A DNA stretch of 64,000 nt from Ruegeria atlantica (GTDB lineage Bacteria > Pseudomonadota > Alphaproteobacteria > Rhodobacterales > Rhodobacteraceae). Shown piece by piece: positions 54,962 through 64,000 of this stretch; within the stretch, counting starts at the first letter, position 1, and the number at the start of each line of letters is the position of its first letter. The notes under the pieces were generated by a model. That model worked only from the letters and a program-made list of their open reading frames with translations, was not told the DNA's origin and ran no database searches. The translations under genes and the position numbers were made by a program. The stretch is from contig NZ_WQBE01000004.1 of NCBI RefSeq assembly GCF_013032005.1, positions 284,837 through 348,836 on the forward strand, in the 5' to 3' direction.

Positions 54962-56580
54962 ATGCTTCCAAAAATCCAAGAAAATAAGAGCTTTACAGAG
55001 TCCCTGAAAAACGATGTGTCACAGCCATCCGAAACTGTGACACATAGTGTAACACATGCCGATGCGCGCTATGCCCGCAAGCGCGCCGACTCGTCCCACC
55101 GAAAACCCAAGCTCTGCGCCGGCCCCTACCTTATGAGAAGGGGCCGGTTTTTCTATTTCCGCAAGCGCCTACGCAGAAGCTTATCAAACCCTCAAACAAA
55201 CTCATTTCTCTGTTTTTCGTTGCGAACCGATCTCCCGCGCGACGCCGTGATGTGAGCCGCAAGGCTCTTCACGGTCTGCGAGCAAAAGGAGATCGAAATC
55301 GTGGACACGCTGAATACAACTTCCCTGCCCCCTGCCCACGCCAAGGCCCTGCTGAATGAAGCCCTCCGGGTGGAGTTGTCCCGGATCCTGGCCGAGCAGA
55401 ACAGCATGGGTAGTCTGTCCAACGAAGATGTGGACGAACGCATTGAAAAACTCGAAGCTGAAAACAAGAAACTGCGCCGCGCCGCCAGGCGCGGAAATTG
55501 GGAGGGAGTTCAAGAGCTGCTTAAAAAAGCCAGTGAAATGATATCGCTTGCCTTGCCGAATCCGCTCTCGCCGGACCTCGGTCGCCAGGCCATTTCGCTC
55601 AAGTGGCTCATGAACCAAGTCGAGAATGACGTAGCCGATGGCGACGATTTGCGGACTGCCAGCCGTGCACTGCTCAAAGAACATGGTATCGAGGATTTCG
55701 ACGGCTTCGTTCAGGAGCCCGTTCTTCTCTCACACGCTTGGGGCCAAACCCCGGAAAAACCATCCAACCCGTCAATGCAGGGCAACATCAATGCCCTAGA
55801 AAAGCTGACGCTGGAATTCTTCGGCGATATTCCCGTCTCGGCGATCACGAGGAACGGCAAAAAGAGTTCTTTGCTTGGGAAGCCCGACTACCCCGCACCC
55901 AAGGTCGTAGTCACGGTAAGAACCGCTTTAACAAAGAAGGAAAGAAAATCTCGAAGGCGACCGAGATCTCTGCAGCTGATGCTCATGACCCCCTAGTGAC
56001 CGAAGAGATCAGGGGGCGAGACGATATCTCGGTTGCAGAAAAGCGGGTGATCCTTGCCGATAACTTGGTTCCACGCCGCACCATAACTACTATCAAGCGA
56101 GATCGGGATGGTTTGAATCGTATGTTCAAGAGTGCCAAGAACCTCGGCATCAATCCTCCAGAGGCGTTGTCCTATGAAGAGGTCGAAGGGCACATCGCGG
56201 CGCAGGCCCCGAATGATGAGCTCTATGTGCGCGTGACCATGCCCAGGATCCGAATGCCCTGGACCGAAGAACGCCTGGCAAAAATCCTGACGTCGCCGAT
56301 TTTCACCGGCTGTCTTTCGGCCCATCGCCGGTGGAAACGAGGCAAGCTTATCATCCGGGATGCGACCTACTGGGTTCCGCTTATCGTTCTCACAATCGGC
56401 TCTCGGATTGAGGAAATCCTCCTGCTCAAATGCAGCGATATCCGGTGTCGCAATGGCGAAAATTGCTTTGCCATCGGGACAGGGCCGGAACAACCGGGTA
56501 AGCGCGGCCATAGCTGCCAATGCGGCCTGGTGCACCCCTTCACCCGCGCGTTCCAAAAAAACAGAATGAATCGTGTCTAG
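54962..56580 (+). pseudogene. Second, decayed DUF6538-type tyrosine integrase
   Basis: Starts two bases after the att core. The N-terminal part (LCAGPYLMRRGRFFYFRKRL, then FLCFSLRTDLPRDAVM) hits an in-frame TGA at 55253-55255 and resumes in frame (AARLFTVCEQKEIEIVDTLN) to about 55850, where a frameshift moves it to RQKEFFAWEARLP. The central domain is intact (PWTEERLAKILTSPIFTG, WVPLIVLTIGSRIEEILLL with the first catalytic Arg), but the match ends near GTGPEQPGK at about 56500. The His/Tyr catalytic end is missing and replaced by unrelated sequence. It is a remnant of an older island at the same tRNA. Confidence 0.8.
55014..55057 (+). repeat. Inverted/direct repeats in the second integrase 5' end
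   Basis: ATGTGTCACAG (55014-55024) and CTGTGACACAT (55035-55045) form a perfect 11-bp inverted repeat with a 10-base spacer. A third, imperfect copy GTGTAACACAT follows at 55047-55057. They sit 54-97 bases from the att core and could be arm-type sites, although the region is also coding. Confidence 0.5.
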
Positions 56581-56746
56581 CCCGCGCCTTGGCGAAACTT
56601 ACTACATCCTCGGGCGCATAGTCTGGATTAGGAGCTTCGCCACAGAGCCGCGCCTTTGCCCAAAAGAACACGTTGTATTCGCTTAGTTTATCCCTTGCCT
56701 CTTTCTGTTGTTTCTTGCCGTCTTCCGTGGTCGGCTGGGGAGGCAC
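56540..56746 (-). pseudogene. Fragment, 68-codon frame with no recognised family
   Basis: GTG-started frame (PPQPTTEDGKKQQKEARDKL, then YNVFFWAKARLCGEAPNPDY) beginning one base after the preceding frame's stop on the minus strand. It overlaps the end of the decayed integrase, so its 3' part runs into unrelated sequence. Probably the truncated second gene of a lost operon. Confidence 0.35.
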
Positions 56747-57403
56747 TTATGCAATCTCCGACATGCCCTCAGTGTCAGGCTTAGAAAAAATTTGATAGCT
56801 GGTGCTTTCGACCATTCGTGCCCCCTCTTCGGCATTGCGCCTGACAGCCTCGATATGCTCGACGTTGCCAAATTCCTCATTGAAATAAATCGGCAGGTGA
56901 TGTTCGTACCCGGCAATCTTTGATTTGAAGGCGTCGCGCAGCTCATCCGAGGCCGAAAACAAAGCTATAGGAGCCATGCTTTGTAGGGTGCGAGTCTTGT
57001 GGGTTCGCTCATCAAGATATTTTAGCGCCTCGCGTTCTTTGTCGGTCGTACCTTGCAGTGGATCTATGCCCATCAAGTTTAGTCCACGTCCAAACTCCTG
57101 AGCTTGCCGGTTGATGTCCATGTCCCAAATCCTAAAATTCGCGATGACGGGAAGACTGACTTCGGAGACATGCTGAGTCTAAAGTATTTTCGAGGCAGCA
57201 ACGCCAACGGCCGCGACACTTTCGCTCCCTTCCAAAACCTGCCTGATGAGGGCGTCGAGGTTTTCAACGGCATCAATCTTCTTATGAGCCCATTGAAAGC
57301 GCCAAATATGCGCTTTCAATGGGCTGAGGGCCAAGAGAACCACGCGACCATAAGTACGTGTTTCTCCCTCCCCAAAACTCTTGCTCGCCCCACGGAAATT
57401 CAA
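56747..57403 (-). pseudogene. Interrupted hypothetical gene
   Basis: One minus-strand frame is split by a TAG at 57179-57181. Upstream it reads HKKIDAVENLDALIRQVLEG and SESVAAVGVAASKIL; downstream TQHVSEVSLPVIANFRIWDM and DINRQAQEFGRGLNLMGIDP up to 56747. If the TAG was CAG, the protein would exceed 200 residues. Not recognised; soluble and rich in charged residues. It belongs to the debris between the island and the glycine cluster. Confidence 0.5.
57287..57325. repeat. Perfect 16-bp inverted repeat
   Basis: Arms AGCCCATTGAAAGCGC (57287-57302) and its exact complement (57310-57325) around a 7-base loop CAAATAT. No T-tract follows on either strand. It lies within the interrupted frame and does not match any end of the island. 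Confidence 0.7.
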
Positions 57404-57663
57404 GCTTCAGCGGTATTGGGGTTCCGGAATCGCGGTTTGGTAACGAATGTGTTTGACGCCAACTATACGAAGTTGATCGCATAGATTGTTCTTAAACCGT
57501 GACAGCAAAGGATCAAAGCAGGTTTTAACAGTCTATCCCAAGACGTCTAATTTCAATATTGAAGTTTCCACAAACTGGGTTTTTAGTTCTTCTGTGCGCG
57601 AAACCCAAGCCACACCGGAAAGGTGATAAACTGCGGTAACGCCAAGTTTCCCAGGTACACGAC
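57404..57663. other. 260-base gene-free stretch
   Basis: A/T-richer than the downstream core genes. It contains only short frames and no copy of the tRNA-Gln 3' end, so the right border of the older island cannot be fixed here. Confidence 0.4.
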
Positions 57664-58266
57664 CTATTCCAACGACACCCAAAGAACCTGCGCGTCTTCT
57701 TCACTGGTCGACACACAGCCATGCCCCATGCTGCTGTCATAATAGAGTGAATCACCCGCTTTCATCGGCAGAGGGCGGTAGTGTTCCGAGATGAAAATCA
57801 ACTCGCCGCTCAGCACATACATAAATTCTTCGCCCGAATGGCGAATCCAAGGGTCAAACTCAGAAATATCGCGGGCCCGGATCGTGGCAACATAAGGCAG
57901 CATGCGTTTGCTTGTCAGATCCGAACACAGCAATTCATGCAGATAGGTGGCGGTTTCCCGGAACTCACCCTGCCCCTTAGCGGTATAGTCCCGCCGACCG
58001 TTTATGCCTGACTGACCCGATTGAAGAAAAAGTTGCGGAGGGTTCATATCCAGCGCCTGTGTCAACCGCCGCACGATCTCAAAGCTGGGTTTGGTTTGAT
58101 TGTTTTCGATCTTCGACAGGGTCGATCGCCCGATACCTGCTGCACGCCCGGCCTCTTCCAGAGTCCAGCCCTTTTCCCGTCGCGCGTCGCGGATGGAACG
58201 CCCCAAGGCCGCCCCTTCATCCAGTTCTTCGGGTGTAACCCCTTCGTTTCTTTGGTCTTCGCCCAT
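57664..58266 (-). CDS. XRE-family regulator with C-terminal cupin
   Basis: 200 residues. Helix-turn-helix at about 25-80 (GRSIRDARREKGWTLEEAGR, then AAGIGRSTLSKIENNQTKPS) followed by a cupin domain (WIRHSGEEFMYVLSGELIFI, then KAGDSLYYDSSMGHGCVS) that binds a small ligand. XRE-cupin proteins commonly control an adjacent amino-acid or amine pathway. It is divergent from glyA; inverted repeats in the shared 146-base gap are likely operators. A role as switch for the glycine cluster is inferred. Confidence 0.9.
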   Translation of the reverse strand: MGEDQRNEGVTPEELDEGAALGRSIRDARREKGWTLEEAGRAAGIGRSTLSKIENNQTKPSFEIVRRLTQALDMNPPQLFLQSGQSGINGRRDYTAKGQGEFRETATYLHELLCSDLTSKRMLPYVATIRARDISEFDPWIRHSGEEFMYVLSGELIFISEHYRPLPMKAGDSLYYDSSMGHGCVSTSEEDAQVLWVSLE

Positions 58267-58297
58267 GAAAATCTCCCCGTTCTTTCCAGCTTACATA

Positions 58298-58397
58298 TTC
58301 CCTTAGTCGCACGCAACTTCACGAATAAGAGATTTATGTTGCTTTAAGGGAATCAATTCCACTATAGGAAACATAGTTTCGAACCGGAGATTCGAAA
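58298..58397. promoter_or_regulatory. Cluster of inverted repeats in the XRE-cupin / glyA gap
   Basis: TTCCCTTA (58298-58305) is the exact complement of TAAGGGAA (58345-58352). GGAAT-ca-ATTCC is at 58349-58360, ACTAT-7-ATAGT at 58361-58377, and TTTCGAA-7-TTCGAAA at 58377-58397. These fill the gap before the glyA ribosome site and are good candidates for regulator binding; which repeat is the operator cannot be told from sequence. Confidence 0.5.
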
Positions 58398-58412
58398 TCA
58401 GAGGAGATGACC

Positions 58413-59666
58413 ATGTTCAAAACGTCGCTTACACAGGCCGATCCGACCATTGCTGCATCGATTGCACGCGAGGGCGCCCGTCAGGCCGAACAGATCGAAC
58501 TGATCGCATCTGAAAACATCGTCTCTCAGGCTGTAATTGACGCCCAGGGATCGGTTCTGACCAACAAATATGCCGAAGGGTATCCCGGCCGCCGCTACTA
58601 TGGCGGATGTGAATATGTGGATGAGGTCGAGCAGGAAGCCATCGACCGGTTGAAGAAGCTGTTTGGCTGCGAATACGCGAACGTGCAGCCGCATTCGGGC
58701 GCACAGGCGAACGGTGCGGTAAAGCTGGCACTGCTCAGCCCCGGTGACACCATTCTGGGCATGTCGCTGGACGCCGGCGGCCACCTGACCCATGGCGCGA
58801 AACCGGCGCAATCCGGCAAATGGTTCCGTCCGATCCAATATGGTCTGACCGATGCGGGGCTGATCGACTATGATCAGGTCGAAGCACTGGCCAAGGCCGA
58901 AAAGCCCCAACTGATCATTGCAGGCGCGTCGGCTTATTCGCAAAAAATCGACTTCGCCCGTTTCCGCGCGATTGCGGATGAGGTTGGCGCCTGGTTGCTA
59001 GCCGACATGGCGCATATCGCCGGTCTGGTTGCAACCGGCCTGCACCCTTCTCCCGTCGGGCACGCTCATATCGTGACATCGACCACGCATAAAACCCTGC
59101 GCGGTCCGCGCGGTGGCATCATCCTGACAAATGACGAAGCGCTGGCGAAAAAGATCAACTCAGCCGTATTCCCCGGTTTGCAAGGCGGCCCGCTGATGCA
59201 TGTGATCGCCGGTAAGGCCGTCGCTTTCGGTGAGGCTCTGAAACCCGAATTTAAAGAGTACATGCAGCGCGTCGTCGACAGTGCCTCGGCTCTGGCCAAC
59301 GTTATGATGGCACGTGGCTGCGACATCGTCTCGGGCGGCACGGAAAACCACCTGATGCTGGTGGATCTGCGCCCGGTTGGCGTAACCGGTAAAGACGCCG
59401 AAGCCGCGCTGGAACGCGCTGGCTTTACCTGCAACAAAAACAGCGTGCCCGGTGACCCCGAGAAACCCACCATCACCAGCGGTATTCGTCTGGGTACTGC
59501 GGCCGGTTGCAGCCGGGGCTTTGGCCCCGAGGAATTCAAGCAGATCGGCCATCTGATCGGTGACGTTCTGGACGCGCTGGCGCAGAACCCGGGCGGAGAC
59601 GAAGCCGTTGAAAAAGCAACCCGTGAAAAAGTGCGCGCCCTGTGCGCAAGCCACCCGATCTACTGA
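58413..59666 (+). CDS. glyA: Serine hydroxymethyltransferase
   Basis: 417 residues from the ATG at 58413, six bases after GAGGAG. PLP fold-type I with GlyA signatures: [14 protein letters not shown] near residue 24, [16 protein letters not shown] near 49, the PLP lysine in [15 protein letters not shown] near 228 and NPGG near the end. It interconverts serine and glycine with tetrahydrofolate. The linked lpdA, lipA, symporter and gcvT suggest this copy works in glycine breakdown. Confidence 0.97.
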   Translation: MFKTSLTQADPTIAASIAREGARQAEQIELIASENIVSQAVIDAQGSVLTNKYAEGYPGRRYYGGCEYVDEVEQEAIDRLKKLFGCEYANVQPHSGAQANGAVKLALLSPGDTILGMSLDAGGHLTHGAKPAQSGKWFRPIQYGLTDAGLIDYDQVEALAKAEKPQLIIAGASAYSQKIDFARFRAIADEVGAWLLADMAHIAGLVATGLHPSPVGHAHIVTSTTHKTLRGPRGGIILTNDEALAKKINSAVFPGLQGGPLMHVIAGKAVAFGEALKPEFKEYMQRVVDSASALANVMMARGCDIVSGGTENHLMLVDLRPVGVTGKDAEAALERAGFTCNKNSVPGDPEKPTITSGIRLGTAAGCSRGFGPEEFKQIGHLIGDVLDALAQNPGGDEAVEKATREKVRALCASHPIY

Positions 59667-59677
59667 AAGTTAGCGTC

Positions 59678-61057
59678 ATGACCTACGATCTGATTGTCAT
59701 CGGGGGCGGACCTGGCGGCTATGTCGCTGCGATCCGCGCGGCTCAGCTGGGACTGAAAGTGGCCTGCGTCGAAGGGCGCGGGGCACTTGGCGGGACCTGT
59801 CTGAATGTGGGGTGCATCCCCTCCAAAGCGTTGCTGACCTCCTCGGCCAAGTATGCCGAACTTGCACATCTCTCCTCCCACGGCATTGCGGTCGAGGGGG
59901 CCAGCATCGACGTACCCGCGATGATGGGGCGTAAGGACAAGATCGTAGGCGACCTGACCAAAGGCATCGCGTTTCTGTTCAAGAAAAACGGGGTCGACCA
60001 TATCGATGGCTGGGCCAGCATCCCCTCTGCCGGACAGGTCAAGGTCGGCGATGATGTCTATCAAGCGAAAAACATTCTGATCGCCACCGGCTCGGAACCG
60101 ACTTCGCTGCCGGGGATCGAGATCGACGAGCAGGACATCCTCAGTTCGACCGGTGCGATTGCATTGGAGAGCGTACCGGACCATCTGGTCGTGATCGGCG
60201 CAGGTGTGATTGGGCTGGAACTGGGGCAGGTTTGGTCCCGTCTGGGCGCAAAGGTTACCGTGGTCGAGTATCTGGACCGCGTTCTACCCGGCATTGATGG
60301 TGAAATCGCCAAGCTGGCACAACGCGCACTGTCCAAGCGCGGGTTGAAATTCCAGCTGGGTCGTGCGCTGAAAACGGTCGAAAAGACCGATACCGGTCTG
60401 GTGCTGACCGTTGATCGCGTCGGCAAAGACAAAGAAGAAGTGATCGAGGCTGATAAGGTCCTGATCGCTGTGGGCCGCCGCCCTGTCACCCGTGGGCTGG
60501 GCCTGGAGGAGCTGGGCGTTACAGTAAGTCAGCGCGGCTTCATCGAGGTGGATGGGACGTTCCAGACCTCGGTTCCCGGCATTTACGCCATCGGCGACTG
60601 CGTGCCCGGTCCGATGCTGGCGCACAAGGCCGAAGAAGACGGCGTCGCCTGCGTGGAAACTCTCGCAGGACAAGCTGGCCATGTCGATTACAACACCGTG
60701 CCGGGGGTCGTGTATACCGACCCCGAGGTCGCTTCGGTCGGTCTGACCGAAGAAGCGCTGAAAGAGGCTGGCACCGAGTATTCGGTTGGCAAGTTCGCCT
60801 TCATGGCCAACTCGCGCGCCCGTTCGACCGGCGACACCGACGGCGCAGTCAAGGTTCTGGCGGACCCAAGCGGCAAAATCCTGGGCGCCCACATCTGTGG
60901 CGCCCACGGAGGAGACCTGATTGCCGAGTTGGTTCTGGCCATGACCAAAGGCGCAACCGTCGCCGAGGTCGCTGCCACTTGTCATGCACACCCAGCCATG
61001 GGCGAGGCGGTCAAAGAAACCTGCCTTGACGCCATGGGCCGCGCAATCCACGCCTAA
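59678..61057 (+). CDS. lpdA: Dihydrolipoamide dehydrogenase (E3 / L-protein)
   Basis: 459 residues from the ATG at 59678, 11 bases after the glyA stop. FAD motif [14 protein letters not shown], redox-active disulfide [13 protein letters not shown] near residue 40, NAD motif [15 protein letters not shown] near 175, and the C-terminal His-Glu pair in [13 protein letters not shown]. It reoxidises dihydrolipoamide of lipoyl proteins. In this cluster it probably serves as the L-protein of the glycine cleavage system. Confidence 0.95.
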   Translation: MTYDLIVIGGGPGGYVAAIRAAQLGLKVACVEGRGALGGTCLNVGCIPSKALLTSSAKYAELAHLSSHGIAVEGASIDVPAMMGRKDKIVGDLTKGIAFLFKKNGVDHIDGWASIPSAGQVKVGDDVYQAKNILIATGSEPTSLPGIEIDEQDILSSTGAIALESVPDHLVVIGAGVIGLELGQVWSRLGAKVTVVEYLDRVLPGIDGEIAKLAQRALSKRGLKFQLGRALKTVEKTDTGLVLTVDRVGKDKEEVIEADKVLIAVGRRPVTRGLGLEELGVTVSQRGFIEVDGTFQTSVPGIYAIGDCVPGPMLAHKAEEDGVACVETLAGQAGHVDYNTVPGVVYTDPEVASVGLTEEALKEAGTEYSVGKFAFMANSRARSTGDTDGAVKVLADPSGKILGAHICGAHGGDLIAELVLAMTKGATVAEVAATCHAHPAMGEAVKETCLDAMGRAIHA

Positions 61058-61071
61058 GAGGGACCTGCCAG

Positions 61072-62016
61072 ATGACCATCCAGCTTCGCCCCCGCCACCC
61101 TGAAAAGGCCAAGAAGGCAGACAGTGTCATCCCGCGTAAGCCCAAGTGGATTCGCAAGAAAAAGGGCGACAGCGCCGAGTATTACGAAACCCGTCGTCTG
61201 ATGCGCGAGCACAATCTGGCGACCGTCTGCGAAGAGGCCGCCTGCCCCAATATCGGCGAATGCTGGTCCAAACGTCACGCCACCATGATGATCATGGGCG
61301 AGATCTGCACCCGCGGTTGCTCCTTCTGCAACGTGGCCACGGGACGTCCCGATGCATTGGACGCATTTGAACCGGGCCGCGTCGCAGCGGCGGTCAAAAA
61401 GCTGGGCCTGCGCCATGTGGTGATCACATCCGTGGACCGGGACGATCTGGCTGATGGCGGGGCCGAACATATCGCTCAGACCATTAGGGCCGTCCGCCAC
61501 CAAAACCCAGGCACAACGGTCGAGGTTCTTACCCCCGATTTTCTAGGTAAAGGCGACGCGGCGGATGTCGTGTTCCAGGCTGCCCCAGACGTCTTCAACC
61601 ACAATTTGGAAACCGTTCCACACCTGTATCCGTCCGTTCGCCCCGGCGCGCGCTACTATACCTCGCTGCGGCTGCTGGACGATGCCAAGCGCGCCAACCC
61701 CGAGATCTTCACCAAATCCGGCTTGATGGTCGGGTTGGGAGAAACCCTGAACGATGTTCGCCAGGTGATGGATGACCTGCGCGCGGCTCAGGTCGATTTC
61801 CTGACGGTCGGGCAATACCTGCAACCGACCGCGAAACACCACCCGATTGATCGTTTTTGGTCTCCGGACGAATTCGCCCAACTGGAGCAAATCGCGCGCT
61901 CCAAGGGCTTTCTGCACGTGTCAGCAACCCCGCTGACCCGTTCGTCGTTCCATGCGGACGAAGACTTTGCCGCCCTCAAGCAAGCCCGCCAACGGGCTAT
62001 CGCCACCGGGGCATAA
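61072..62016 (+). CDS. lipA: Lipoyl synthase
   Basis: 314 residues. Both 4Fe-4S sites are complete: the auxiliary cluster [12 protein letters not shown] near residue 47, the radical-[11 protein letters not shown] near 77, and the final serine ligand in TRSSFHAD near 295. It inserts two sulfurs into protein-bound octanoyl groups. It starts 14 bases after lpdA. Its place between lpdA and the symporter couples lipoylation to the GcvH-dependent glycine system. Confidence 0.96.
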   Translation: MTIQLRPRHPEKAKKADSVIPRKPKWIRKKKGDSAEYYETRRLMREHNLATVCEEAACPNIGECWSKRHATMMIMGEICTRGCSFCNVATGRPDALDAFEPGRVAAAVKKLGLRHVVITSVDRDDLADGGAEHIAQTIRAVRHQNPGTTVEVLTPDFLGKGDAADVVFQAAPDVFNHNLETVPHLYPSVRPGARYYTSLRLLDDAKRANPEIFTKSGLMVGLGETLNDVRQVMDDLRAAQVDFLTVGQYLQPTAKHHPIDRFWSPDEFAQLEQIARSKGFLHVSATPLTRSSFHADEDFAALKQARQRAIATGA

Positions 62017-62041
62017 TCCAAACGCAAATGGGAGGGAAACC

Positions 62042-63412
62042 ATGGAAGCGTTAAATTCAATCGTAGGGGCCATCAATGGCGTCGTGTGGGGGCCGCTCAT
62101 GCTGGTTCTCATTCTTGGCGTCGGCTTCTTCTTGCAGGTGGGGCTGAAATTCATGCCGATCCTGCGCATCGGCACTGGCTTTAAGCTGTTGTTCGCAGGC
62201 CGCGAAGGTCAGGGTGACGGTCAGATCAGCCCGTTCAACGCGCTGATGACGTCGCTGTCGGCGACCATCGGTACGGGTAACATCGCCGGTGTGGCCACTG
62301 CTGTCTTCCTGGGCGGTCCGGGCGCATTGTTCTGGATGTGGATGACCGCCCTGGTGGGCATGGCCACCAAATATGCCGAAGCCGTTTGCGCGGTGAAGTA
62401 TCGCGAGAAGGACGAGCTGGGCAATTTTGTTGGCGGCCCGATGTACTACATCAAGAACGGTCTGTCGTCGAATTGGCACTGGCTGGGTTGGGCCTTCGCC
62501 CTATTCGGTGCCATTGCTGCCTTCGGCATCGGTAACGGTGTACAAGCAAACGGTGTGGCACAAGTTCTGGAATCGAATTTCGGCGTGAATACCTCGATCA
62601 CCGGAATTGTTCTGATGGTCCTGACCGCCGCCGTTATCCTGGGTGGCATTACCCGCATCGGTGCGGTTGCCGGTAAGCTGGTTCCGGCCATGGCGATCGC
62701 TTACATCGTCGCTGGCCTGTTGGTTCTGATCATCAACATTGGCGAAATCGGTAACGCCCTGTCGCTGGTCTTTACCTACGCCTTCACCCCATCTGCCGCT
62801 GAAGGCGGTTTTGCAGGTGCAGCTGTCTGGGCCGCCATCCGCTTTGGTGTGGCACGTGGCGTGTTCTCCAACGAAGCCGGTCTGGGTTCCGCTCCGATTG
62901 CACACGCAGCGGCCGAAACCAAAGGTCCGGTCAATCAGGGCCTGATCGCGATGCTGGGTACGTTCATCGACACCATCATCGTCTGCTCGATCACCGGTCT
63001 GGCAATCATCTCGACCGGCGCATGGACTTCTGGTGAATCCGGCGCTGCCCTGACCTCGCTGGCATTTGCAACCTCGCTTCCGGGCGGTGGTCACCTGATC
63101 GCAATCGCGCTGTCGATCTTTGCCTTCACCACCATCCTTGGCTGGTCGTTCTATGGCGAGAAATGTGTTGAGTTCCTGCTGGGCGTCAAATCCCTGCTGC
63201 CCTACCGCATCCTTTGGATCGTTGCGATCTATTTCGGTGCGACTGCAGATCTGGGCTTTGTCTGGCTGCTGGCGGATACGCTGAACGCCATGATGGCCAT
63301 CCCGAACCTGATCGCTCTGGCATTGCTGAGCCCGATCGTCTTCAAACTGACGAAAGAGTTCTTTGCCTCGAACGGTCAGTCCGAAGAACCGGGCGGCTCA
63401 CCTGCCGAATAA
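62042..63412 (+). CDS. Alanine/glycine:sodium symporter (AGCS family)
   Basis: 456 residues from the ATG at 62042, preceded by GGGAGGG. About 11 membrane segments. AGCS signatures: SLSATIGTGNIAGVATAVFLGG near residue 75, GGPMYYIKNGL, GVARGVFSNEAGLGSAPIAHAAAET near 275, and ILGWSFYGEKC. It imports alanine or glycine with Na+. The context (glyA, lpdA, lipA, gcvT) favours glycine. Followed by a strong terminator. Confidence 0.93.
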   Translation: MEALNSIVGAINGVVWGPLMLVLILGVGFFLQVGLKFMPILRIGTGFKLLFAGREGQGDGQISPFNALMTSLSATIGTGNIAGVATAVFLGGPGALFWMWMTALVGMATKYAEAVCAVKYREKDELGNFVGGPMYYIKNGLSSNWHWLGWAFALFGAIAAFGIGNGVQANGVAQVLESNFGVNTSITGIVLMVLTAAVILGGITRIGAVAGKLVPAMAIAYIVAGLLVLIINIGEIGNALSLVFTYAFTPSAAEGGFAGAAVWAAIRFGVARGVFSNEAGLGSAPIAHAAAETKGPVNQGLIAMLGTFIDTIIVCSITGLAIISTGAWTSGESGAALTSLAFATSLPGGGHLIAIALSIFAFTTILGWSFYGEKCVEFLLGVKSLLPYRILWIVAIYFGATADLGFVWLLADTLNAMMAIPNLIALALLSPIVFKLTKEFFASNGQSEEPGGSPAE

Positions 63413-63434
63413 CTTCGGCACTGACAAAATAAAA

Positions 63435-63461
63435 CGGGGGGCCAACCCGGCCCCCCGCCTT
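63435..63461 (+). terminator. Terminator after the AGCS symporter
   Basis: Nine-base GC stem (CGGGGGGCC / GGCCCCCCG) with a 5-base loop and a CCTTT tail, 23 bases past the symporter stop. It separates the glyA-lpdA-lipA-symporter unit from the usp-gcvT unit. Confidence 0.8.
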
Positions 63462-63494
63462 TGAAACAAATTTTCTATCTCGAGGAGAGACGTG

Positions 63495-63917
63495 ATGGCC
63501 ACGAAAATCCTGCTGCCGATTGATCACACTGACGACCGCTCATGGAAACTGGCTTTGCCGGTCGCTTTGGAACAGGCAAAGTTCTATGGTGCCGAACTGC
63601 ACACGGTCGCCGTCATCCCCGAGATCATCCAGTTGCCGAACCTACCCGCCAACTATGGCGCAGGCGCCAAAGACCACGTGCGGGGTGCGGTTCAGGCCAT
63701 ACTGGATCACGCCAATGCCTCTGATGTGCCGGTGCATGTCGAAGAAGGCAGCGTCTACCGCGAAATTCTGAAGCTTGCCTATAAGGACGGCTTTGATCTG
63801 ATCGTCATGGCGTCGACCAAAGGCGATTTCCCGAACTATGAGATTGGCCCGAACCTGGCCCGTGTTGTGCGCAACGCGCATTGCACCGTCATGGTTGTCC
63901 GTGACCAGTCCCGTTGA
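63495..63917 (+). CDS. Universal stress protein (UspA family)
   Basis: 140 residues from the ATG at 63495, preceded by GAGGAG; a GTG one codon earlier is less likely. The Usp fold has KILLPIDHTDDRSWKLALPVAL at the start and a nucleotide-binding-type end (LIVMASTKGDFPNYEIGPNLARVVRNAHCTVMVV). It lies 16 bases before gcvT and is probably co-transcribed with it. Exact role unknown. Confidence 0.88.
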   Translation: MATKILLPIDHTDDRSWKLALPVALEQAKFYGAELHTVAVIPEIIQLPNLPANYGAGAKDHVRGAVQAILDHANASDVPVHVEEGSVYREILKLAYKDGFDLIVMASTKGDFPNYEIGPNLARVVRNAHCTVMVVRDQSR

Positions 63918-63933
63918 TTGAAAGGCTACAGCT

Positions 63934-64000
63934 ATGACTGACTTAAAACGCACTCCTCTCTACGATCTCCATGTTGAGTTGGGAGGCAAGCTGGTTGATT
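63934..64000 (+). CDS. gcvT: Glycine cleavage system T protein (aminomethyltransferase), 5' end only
   Basis: The first 22 residues, MTDLKRTPLYDLHVELGGKL then VD, are visible before the window edge. The start TPLYDLHVELGGKLVD is the typical GcvT N-terminus. It accepts the methylene carbon of glycine onto tetrahydrofolate. It probably begins a gcvT-gcvH-gcvP operon outside the window. Confidence 0.85.
   Translation, partial: MTDLKRTPLYDLHVELGGKLVD

Noticed and set aside
57104..57484. 126-codon plus-strand frame
   Set aside because: Antisense to the interrupted minus-strand gene, contains the perfect hairpin, and has no ribosome site or recognisable domain.
54962..57663. CRISPR array or cas remnants in the accessory zone
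   Set aside because: No regularly spaced direct repeats of CRISPR size and no Cas-like proteins are present; the repeats seen are short inverted ones.
58267..58412. Glycine riboswitch before glyA
   Set aside because: The short gap is filled by inverted repeats and has no tandem glycine-aptamer layout; the gaps before the symporter (25 bases) and gcvT (16 bases) are too short.

Overview
The window reads as a chromosomal segment of an alphaproteobacterium of the Rhodobacteraceae (Roseobacter group). This is inferred from gene content and order: a DUF2125 protein, the short HisG with HisZ, a B12-dependent NrdJ, DUF1489, an XdhABC-BMP transporter operon, a GcvT-type dimethylglycine dehydrogenase-like flavoprotein and DUF938. 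The core genes have high-GC codon use. No phylogenetic computation was run.

Layout. 1-14 kb is core metabolism: DUF2125 end, extensin-like protein, tyrA-hisC, a class V aminotransferase divergent from an Lrp/AsnC regulator, rpsD, a small unknown protein with a CtrA-like box, nrdJ with a pair of NrdR-like boxes, DUF1489, hisG-hisZ-hisS, slyX and an SDR oxidoreductase. 14-18.5 kb holds two small exported proteins and dnaE. 18.8-28.5 kb is one long purine operon, xdhA-xdhB-xdhC followed by a BMP-type ABC importer, with a small membrane protein between the two permeases. 28.5-43 kb holds an MFS exporter, a HlyD pair, DAO and dimethylglycine dehydrogenase-like flavoproteins, a methyltransferase, an unknown protein with a calcium-loop motif, a 2-hydroxyacid dehydrogenase-ggt-FAD oxidase cluster, an SH3 protein and ferritin.

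43.4-57.6 kb is accessory DNA at a tRNA-Gln(UUG) gene. A 17-bp copy of the tRNA 3' end recurs directly at 54944-54960, so 43457-54960 looks like an integrated island. Its cargo is a class III cyclase with TolB-like and TPR parts, a secreted sulfatase, an amidase, a secreted DUF3604 protein and small unknown ORFs. Its tyrosine integrase is broken by a stop codon and a frameshift. The most unusual feature is a complete att-like site inside the island (45689-46032), in inverted orientation. It carries one arm matching the left island end and one arm matching the right island end around a perfect 17-bp core. Directly beyond the right end lies a second decayed integrase (54962-56500), followed by other gene debris, which suggests repeated use of the same tRNA.

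57.6-64 kb is a glycine/one-carbon cluster: an XRE-cupin regulator divergent from glyA, then lpdA, lipA, an alanine/glycine:sodium symporter, a universal stress protein and the start of gcvT at the window edge. Together these suggest glycine uptake, interconversion with serine, and oxidation by the glycine cleavage system. No CRISPR array, rRNA or transposase was found.
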